64,000 nt of DNA from positions 3,952,501 through 4,016,500 of the forward strand of contig NZ_CP137557.1 of assembly GCF_019249655.2 (NCBI RefSeq), read 5' to 3'. This document shows positions 58,763 through 64,000 of this stretch, piece after piece. Both the position numbers and the translations under genes were made by a program. The notes beneath the pieces were generated by a model that saw nothing but the letters and a program-made list of their open reading frames with translations, was not told the DNA's origin and did no database searches. The stretch is from Segatella copri (GTDB taxonomy: Bacteria > Bacteroidota > Bacteroidia > Bacteroidales > Bacteroidaceae). Positions within the stretch are counted from its first letter, which is position 1. Each line of letters begins with the position of its first letter.

Positions 58763-61700
58763 ATGGAAAATAATGTACCTAATGAGTGGAATAAGTTCTA
58801 CTTGAAAGACGTATCGTTTGTCAATCTGATGATGCGCCGTATCTACAATGTGTTGATTGTAGCCAACCCTTACGATGCGTTCATGCTTGAAGATGATGGA
58901 CGCATCGAGGAGAAGATATATAATGAGTATATGGAGCTTGGTCTTCGTTATCCGCCTACCTTTACACAGGTTTCTACCACGGAAGAGGCTGCTCAGGTGT
59001 TGCGTTCTACGGTGATAGACCTGGTCATCTGTATGCCTGGTAATGCAGATAATGATGCCTTTGATGTGGCCCGTGATATCAAGGGCAAGTTCCCTAACAT
59101 CCACTGTGTGGTTCTTACCCCTTTCTCACATGGTATCACCAAGCGAATGCAGAACGAGGATTTGAGCATCTTCGATTATGTATTCTGTTGGTTGGGAAAT
59201 ACCAACTTGATTCTTTCCATCATCAAGTTGATTGAGGATAAGATGAATCTGGAGCATGATATCCAGGAGGCGGGTGTGCAGATGATTCTTCTGGTCGAGG
59301 ACTCTATTCGCTTCTACAGTTCCATCTTGCCCAACCTCTATAATTACATTCTGGAGCAGAGCAAGAACTTCTCCAAGGAAGCCCTGAACCGCCATGCCGC
59401 AACCATGCGTATGCGTGGCCGTCCTAAGGTGGTATTGGCTCGTACCTATGAGGAGGCGAAGAAACTGTATGATAAGTATTCCAATAATACCCTTGGAGTC
59501 ATCAGCGATGCCCGGTTCCCTTTGAAGAGTGCCGCCAGGGCTTTTGGAAATGAGGTTGATGAAGATGTCAAGCCTGAGTATGGCACCGATACCTTCGGTC
59601 GTGAGAAATGTCCTGATGCAGGTTTGCAGCTCTTCCGTTACATCCGTAAGCATGACTCTTTCGTGCCCCTCATCCTCGAAAGTTCTGAGAGTGATAACCG
59701 TGCCAAGGCAGAAGCTGAGGGTTTCCGCTTCGTGGATAAGAATTCCAAGAAGATGAGTGTAGATCTCCGAAGATTGATGGAGGAGCACATGGGCTTTGGT
59801 GATTTCATCTTCCGTGATCCTAAGACCCACGAGGAGATCATGCGCATCAGAAGCCTGAAGGAGTTGCAGGATAATATCTTCAACATCCCTAACGATTCGA
59901 TGCTCTATCATATCAGCCGCAACCACATGAGCCGCTGGCTTTGTGCCCGTGCCATCTTCCCAGTGTCGGCTTTCCTGAAGCATGTTACTTGGGAGAAGCT
60001 TCAGGATGTGGATGCCCACAGGCAGATTATCTTTGATGCCATCGTGCAGTACCGCCACATGAAGAACCTGGGTGTGGTAGCTGTGTTCGATAGAATGAAG
60101 TTCGATAAATATGCCCACTTTGCCCGCATTGGCGAGGGATCACTGGGCGGAAAGGGTAGAGGTCTTGCCTTCCTCGACAATATCATCAAGCGCCATCCGG
60201 AGTTCAATCAGTATGAGAATGCCACCGTGCAGATTCCGAAGACCGTGGTGCTCTGTACCGATATCTTCGATGAATTCATGATGAGCAACAATCTCTATCC
60301 GATAGCGTTGAGCGATGCCAGCGATGATGAGATATTGAAGCACTTCCTGCATGCGCAGTTGCCGGATTCCCTGATAGCCGACTTCTTCACCTTCTTTGAG
60401 GCAACGAAGAGTCCTATCGCCATCCGTTCCAGTTCGCTTCTTGAGGATGCGCACTATCAGCCTTTCGCCGGCATCTATTCTACCTATATGATTCCTTATC
60501 TTGAGGATAAATATCAGATGCTTCAGATGTTGGCTTGTGCCATCAAGGGCGTGTATGCCTCCGTGTTCTATCGTGATTCCAAGGCGTATATGACTGCCAC
60601 CAGCAACGTCATCGACCAGGAGAAGATGGCGGTTATCCTGCAGCAGGTGGTGGGTAAGGATTATGGCACCCGTTTCTACCCAACGATGAGTGGTGTGCTC
60701 CGTTCGCTCAACTATTATCCTATCGGAGATGAAGAGGCAGAGGAAGGCATAGCTAGTCTCGCCCTCGGATTGGGTAAGTATATCGTGGATGGCGGTCAGA
60801 CCCTGCGTGTCTGTCCTTATCATCCGCATCAGGTGCTCCAGACATCAGAGACTGAGATGGCTTTGCGTGATACGCAGACCCAGTTTTATGCCCTCGACAT
60901 GAAGCATGTGGGCGAGGATTTCAAGGTAGATGATGGCTTCAACATCCTCAAACTTCGTGTGAAGGATGCCGTGGAAGACCAGAGCCTCACCTATATCGCC
61001 TCTACTTTCGACCCATACGACCAGGTTATCAATGATGGTGTATATGAAATGGGCAGAAAACTGATTACCTTTGCCAGTGTGCTCCAGCATGGAGTAGTAC
61101 CTTTGCCAGAGTTGATGCAGATGTCTATGAAGTTTGGCTCCGAGGCGATGCGCCGTCCTGTGGAAATAGAGTTTGCCTGCAATATCAACGACGATAGAAC
61201 CTGTGAGTTCTATCTGCTCCAGATTCGTCCGATAGTGGATGCCAAGGAGATGCTCGATGAGGATGTGAAGGCGATACCGGATGCCGACTGCCTGCTCCGT
61301 TCCCACAATTCGCTCGGTCATGGCATCTGCGAAGATGTGGTAGATGTGGTCTATGTGAAGTATGATGATCACTTCTCGGCGATGAACAATTTCTATGTGG
61401 CTGATGATATCGAACGAATCAATCGTAAGTTCCTTGCCGAAGGGAAGAATTATGTGCTGATAGGTCCGGGCCGTTGGGGTTCTAGCGACCATTATCTGGG
61501 TGTGCCGGTCAAGTGGCCGCATATCAGCGCCGCCCGAGTTATCGTGGAAGTAGCTTTGAAAAACTACAACATCGACCCGAGCCAAGGCACCCATTTCTTC
61601 CAGAACCTCACCTCTTTCGGTGTGGGTTACTTCACGGTAGATACCAACACCGAAGAAGGCGGTTTCGTGAACAAGGAGATATTGGATGCGATGCCGGCTG

Positions 61701-61804
61701 TGGAAGAGACGCAGTATGTACGCCATGTGCGCTTTGCGCATCCGATGAGGATACTGATGGATGGAAAGAAGCAGGAAGGAGCAGTCTTGATTCCGAAAGA
61801 GTAA
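58763..61804 (+). CDS. Dual receiver and PEP/pyruvate-binding domain protein
   Basis: A 1013-residue protein. Residues about 25-160 resemble a response-regulator receiver but lack an acceptor Asp (DLVICMPGN). Residues about 171-330 form a second receiver with intact acidic pair E179-D180 (LLVEDS), acceptor D249 (VISDARFP), S307 and K326. Residues about 450-825 match the PPDK_N ATP-grasp domain of PEP synthases: GEGSLGGKGRGLAF, PIAIRSSSLLEDA and FYLLQIRPI. The last 190 residues are unknown but contain NYVLIGPGRWGSSDHYLGVP. The phosphohistidine swivel domain (TGGxTSHAA type) and PEP-binding barrel are absent, so full PEP synthase activity is unlikely. Relatives are annotated PEP/pyruvate-binding domain proteins. 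Confidence 0.85.
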   Translation: MENNVPNEWNKFYLKDVSFVNLMMRRIYNVLIVANPYDAFMLEDDGRIEEKIYNEYMELGLRYPPTFTQVSTTEEAAQVLRSTVIDLVICMPGNADNDAFDVARDIKGKFPNIHCVVLTPFSHGITKRMQNEDLSIFDYVFCWLGNTNLILSIIKLIEDKMNLEHDIQEAGVQMILLVEDSIRFYSSILPNLYNYILEQSKNFSKEALNRHAATMRMRGRPKVVLARTYEEAKKLYDKYSNNTLGVISDARFPLKSAARAFGNEVDEDVKPEYGTDTFGREKCPDAGLQLFRYIRKHDSFVPLILESSESDNRAKAEAEGFRFVDKNSKKMSVDLRRLMEEHMGFGDFIFRDPKTHEEIMRIRSLKELQDNIFNIPNDSMLYHISRNHMSRWLCARAIFPVSAFLKHVTWEKLQDVDAHRQIIFDAIVQYRHMKNLGVVAVFDRMKFDKYAHFARIGEGSLGGKGRGLAFLDNIIKRHPEFNQYENATVQIPKTVVLCTDIFDEFMMSNNLYPIALSDASDDEILKHFLHAQLPDSLIADFFTFFEATKSPIAIRSSSLLEDAHYQPFAGIYSTYMIPYLEDKYQMLQMLACAIKGVYASVFYRDSKAYMTATSNVIDQEKMAVILQQVVGKDYGTRFYPTMSGVLRSLNYYPIGDEEAEEGIASLALGLGKYIVDGGQTLRVCPYHPHQVLQTSETEMALRDTQTQFYALDMKHVGEDFKVDDGFNILKLRVKDAVEDQSLTYIASTFDPYDQVINDGVYEMGRKLITFASVLQHGVVPLPELMQMSMKFGSEAMRRPVEIEFACNINDDRTCEFYLLQIRPIVDAKEMLDEDVKAIPDADCLLRSHNSLGHGICEDVVDVVYVKYDDHFSAMNNFYVADDIERINRKFLAEGKNYVLIGPGRWGSSDHYLGVPVKWPHISAARVIVEVALKNYNIDPSQGTHFFQNLTSFGVGYFTVDTNTEEGGFVNKEILDAMPAVEETQYVRHVRFAHPMRILMDGKKQEGAVLIPKE

Positions 61805-61877
61805 TCAAGACAGTTCCATCAAAGTACGTAAACAAGTTATAATCAAGCCTGCTCCATCAAGGTACGTATATAACTTC
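61802..61877. repeat. 38-base tandem duplication across the stop codon
   Basis: Two diverged copies with a 38-base period begin TAATCAAG (61802 and 61840) and share CCATCAA and GTACGTA (61824 and 61862). The first copy starts at the stop codon of the PEP-binding gene. It fills most of the gap before the RDD gene end. Confidence 0.7.
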
Positions 61878-61887
61878 AGTAATGTAC

Positions 61888-62634
61888 TTATACCAGCTCC
61901 AGCAGATAGTAATTGTAATCATGAAGGATAGTAGCAAGGAATTTTTCCTTGCTATTTCCTTTTTGTATAGAAGCCTTCAGCTTGTCTTCTATCCCCAGGA
62001 ATTTCGCAACCTTGTCGGCAAGGGTGACTATCTGGTTTTCGTGTTCCCCATTGCCGCCATAAACCGCTTTCTCAATCACCTCAATTTGTGCCTGCGATAG
62101 ATTCTTCGCCTCTTCATATACCGGGCGATAGTCTTTCTTGGCATAGTAGAATTCATCTAGTGATACATGGATTTTATCCAGGTTCACCTGCTTGATAACC
62201 ATTGTTCCAGCAGCCAGATCGCCCAGGCGCTGCGCATTCTTGGTGAGCAGGATAAACAGGAGTCCGATGCCGCTTAATCCCACATCTATCGTGCTGAGCA
62301 GCCATCTCATGAAGAAAGAACCCATGGTGGGGCGGGAACCATCTTTGTTCACCACCCTTATCTTCATGATATATTTCCCTGGCGACTGACCTTCGTTGAA
62401 GGTTTCCCAGAGGAAGTCGTACAGCCAGAGTGGCAATATAATCAGAAAGAAAAACAAATAATTGAGTTGGTTTCTTGTTTCATAGTCGAGTTCAAAGTAG
62501 AAATACATGGCAGTGAAGCCGATGATGCCAGCTATAACCATGTCGATGATGCGTGCTATCACTCTTTCGGCAATGCTCGCAGGCGTCTGGTCTATTCTTA
62601 CGAATTGGTTGGTTGTGATGTTAGAACTTGTCAT
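61888..62634 (-). CDS. RDD family membrane protein
   Basis: A 248-residue inner-membrane protein with the RDD domain: RVIARIIDMVIAGIIGFTAM (Arg and Asp at the start of helix 1), FNEGQSPGKYIMKIRVVNKDG and helices near 30-50, 75-95 and 120-140. A cytoplasmic tail follows. RDD proteins are often found with SpoIIM-like, DUF4129, MoxR and DUF58 genes in Bacteroidota; here SpoIIM-type is divergent from it. Function is not established. Confidence 0.88.
   Translation of the reverse strand: MTSSNITTNQFVRIDQTPASIAERVIARIIDMVIAGIIGFTAMYFYFELDYETRNQLNYLFFFLIILPLWLYDFLWETFNEGQSPGKYIMKIRVVNKDGSRPTMGSFFMRWLLSTIDVGLSGIGLLFILLTKNAQRLGDLAAGTMVIKQVNLDKIHVSLDEFYYAKKDYRPVYEEAKNLSQAQIEVIEKAVYGGNGEHENQIVTLADKVAKFLGIEDKLKASIQKGNSKEKFLATILHDYNYYLLELV
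61932..61964 (+). terminator. Terminator of the PEP-binding gene inside the RDD gene
   Basis: TAGCAAGGAA (61932-61941) pairs perfectly with TTCCTTGCTA (61945-61954) around TTT, followed by TTTCCTTTTT. It lies within the 3' coding part of the minus-strand RDD gene, 130 bases past the PEP-binding gene stop. Confidence 0.75.
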
Positions 62635-62673
62635 AATTCCACGTTTTATAGATGATTGATGTTATTCTGTCTG

Positions 62674-62681
62674 CAAACTTA
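62674..62681 (-). promoter_or_regulatory. -7 box of the RDD gene
   Basis: On the minus strand this reads TAAGTTTG, matching TAnnTTTG, 40 bases before ATG 62634. The -33 box is not clear. Confidence 0.55.
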
Positions 62682-62720
62682 CGGAAAAAACTACAAATAC
62701 AAGAATCTTTTCCCCGAAAA

Positions 62721-62752
62721 TTTGCATATATAAGAATATTTACTTACTTTTG
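62721..62752 (+). promoter_or_regulatory. Promoter of the SpoIIM-type gene
   Basis: TTTG (62721-62724) and TACTTTTG (62745-62752) are separated by 20 bases, ending 22 bases before the GTG start. Confidence 0.85.
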
Positions 62753-62773
62753 CAACAAAAATAATAAGCAATC

Positions 62774-63745
62774 GTGAAAGAATTTACCTTTATACGTAAC
62801 AATATCGATAAGTGGCAGCGTGCGGAAATCATCATTTCTGATGCCGACTCGCAATCGCCCGATCGTCTGGCTGAGGTCTATACCGACCTTACGTCCGACC
62901 TGGCTTTTGCGCAGACGCATTATCCCGATTCCCGCATCACCATCTATCTGAACAAACTTTCATCCGTGCTTCATAACTCCATTTATCGCAACAAGCGGGA
63001 GAAATGGACTCGCATCCTCACGTTCTGGACCCAAGAAGTTCCACTTGTCATGTACGATGCCCGCAAGCTGTTGCTTGCCTCCTTCCTTATCTTTCTCATC
63101 AGTATGCTCATTGGTGTGATGTCCCAATGCTTCGATCATGACTTCTGCCGCATCATCCTGGGCGATTATTATGTGGATATGACGCTTGATAACATAGCCA
63201 AGGGTAAGCCGATGGCGGTATATGATAGTGACGGAGAGCTAAACATGTTTCTGGGCATCACCTTCAATAATATCAGGGTTTCGTTCATGATGTTCGTTTC
63301 GGGCATCCTTACAAGCATAGCCACGGGTGCCTATCTCTTTCAGAATAGCGTGATGCTCGGTTGTTTCGAAACTTTCTTTGCGCAGCGCGGACTCCTTTAT
63401 GAATCCTTCCTTGCAGTCTTCCTGCATGGCACGCTCGAAATATCAGCCATCATCATTGCAGCAGCAGGCGGTCTGGCTATAGGCAACGGCTGGCTTTTCC
63501 CCGGCACCTATTCCCGCCTGGTTTCCTTCCGTCGTGGAGCCAAGCGGGGCTTGAAGATAGTGGCAGGCACGGTGCCCGTGTTTATCCTGGCAGGTTTTAT
63601 CGAAGGCTTTGTAACGAGGCACACCGAAGTTCCCGATGCCATACGCCTTGCCTTCATCCTCCTTTCCCTTGCCTTTGTCATCGGCTATTTCGTGATATTG
63701 CCCCAGATAAGGCATCGCCAGAGAAAAAAGGATTCTAAAGACTAA
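62774..63745 (+). CDS. Stage II sporulation protein M-like membrane protein
   Basis: A 323-residue protein of the SpoIIM/DUF95 family starting at GTG 62774 (VKEFTFIRNNIDKWQRAEII). After a cytoplasmic N-terminal part (1-100), about five membrane helices follow, with FNNIRVSFMMFVSGILTSIA and LFPGTYSRLVSFRRGAKRGL typical of the family. It is not a sporulation gene here; in Bacteroidota it sits in an RDD-SpoIIM-MoxR-DUF58 cluster whose function is poorly known. The next gene begins 18 bases later. Confidence 0.88.
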   Translation: MKEFTFIRNNIDKWQRAEIIISDADSQSPDRLAEVYTDLTSDLAFAQTHYPDSRITIYLNKLSSVLHNSIYRNKREKWTRILTFWTQEVPLVMYDARKLLLASFLIFLISMLIGVMSQCFDHDFCRIILGDYYVDMTLDNIAKGKPMAVYDSDGELNMFLGITFNNIRVSFMMFVSGILTSIATGAYLFQNSVMLGCFETFFAQRGLLYESFLAVFLHGTLEISAIIIAAAGGLAIGNGWLFPGTYSRLVSFRRGAKRGLKIVAGTVPVFILAGFIEGFVTRHTEVPDAIRLAFILLSLAFVIGYFVILPQIRHRQRKKDSKD

Positions 63746-63763
63746 CAATAAAAATTTTATGAT

Positions 63764-64000
63764 ATGAATAAAATCGTTTTTTATCAAGAGAGAACCTTCG
63801 GAGATAAGTTCAATGTTACCTTCGAGTTTATCAAGCAAAACTGGAAGCTGATGCTTCGTTATTTTGCTTATGTTGTTTTGCCATTGAGTTTTGTAGCTGA
63901 ATTCTTCATGGAAGCTATGATGAAGAATGTCATGACTTTGGCTACAGATCCTGAAGAGCTGATGAATTTGATTCCTTCGTATGGCGGCTTTTTCCTGGTG
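63764..64000 (+). CDS. Membrane protein, cut by the window end
   Basis: The first 79 codons of a gene starting at ATG 63764 (MNKIVFYQERTFGDKFNVTF). Residues 29-45 (KLMLRYFAYVVLPLSF) begin a membrane helix and the reading frame is open to the window edge. By position after the SpoIIM-type gene it is the next member of that cluster, often a multi-spanning membrane protein, but family assignment is not possible from this fragment. Confidence 0.7.
   Translation, partial: MNKIVFYQERTFGDKFNVTFEFIKQNWKLMLRYFAYVVLPLSFVAEFFMEAMMKNVMTLATDPEELMNLIPSYGGFFLV

Noticed and set aside
59126..61741. Long antisense frames across the PEP-binding gene
   Set aside because: The plus-strand protein has clear domains and a promoter; the antisense frames show no motifs or promoters.
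62774..63745. Evidence of sporulation
   Set aside because: SpoIIM-like proteins are common in non-sporulating Bacteroidota and no other sporulation gene is present.

Overview
This window is a chromosomal segment of a Bacteroidota bacterium, most likely Prevotellaceae (a Prevotella or Segatella relative). The evidence is the type IX secretion core (porP/gldKLMN), repeated Bacteroidota-type promoters (TAnnTTTG with a TTTG/TTG box about 20 bases upstream), a Bacteroidota gene order (rpsU-xerC-hpf-tRNAs-tuf-trnW-secE-nusG-rplK), and proteins such as DUF3467 behind rpoC. The genus is an inference. I see no phage, transposon, CRISPR array or plasmid gene.

Layout. 1-1120: a tandem repeat, a degenerate methyltransferase-like gene and a small DUF2795-type gene. 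1220-8108: the T9SS outer-membrane protein and motor/ring operon porP-gldK-gldL-gldM-gldN, then a small beta-barrel protein gene and a terminator. 8110-24300: single housekeeping genes on both strands: priA, a FadL-type porin, a 7TM-HD phosphodiesterase, gltX, waaA, a nitroreductase with a MalY-type lyase, a DUF3737 protein, mdh, an aminopeptidase P and rpsU. 24330-27402: xerC, hpf, four tRNA genes, tuf and tRNA-Trp. 27419-38704: secE, nusG, rplKAJL and rpoBC. 38762-57593: DUF3467, then rpsL-rpsG-fusA and the complete S10-spc-alpha cluster through secY, map, infA, rpmJ, rpoA and rplQ. 57656-64000: a glycine-zipper lipoprotein, an RlpA-like protein, a 1013-residue receiver/PEP-binding fusion, and the start of an RDD/SpoIIM membrane cluster cut by the window end.

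The middle 33 kb is the translation and transcription core, nearly all on the plus strand with short gaps. Flanking genes serve the envelope and secretion (T9SS, FadL porin, WaaA, RlpA), nucleotide signalling (PgpH-like) and metabolism (mdh, MalY, aminopeptidase). Stem-loop terminators mark most unit ends, and each of the four convergent gene pairs has one, two of them embedded in the opposing coding sequence.

I found no clear undescribed multi-gene system. The best candidates for a second look are the REC-REC-PEP-binding protein, which lacks the phosphohistidine domain of PEP synthases (58763-61804); a 96-base nested palindrome (19558-19653); a promoter of priA built into the terminator of the preceding unit (8071-8117); and species-specific low-complexity extensions in GldL, GldN and S3.
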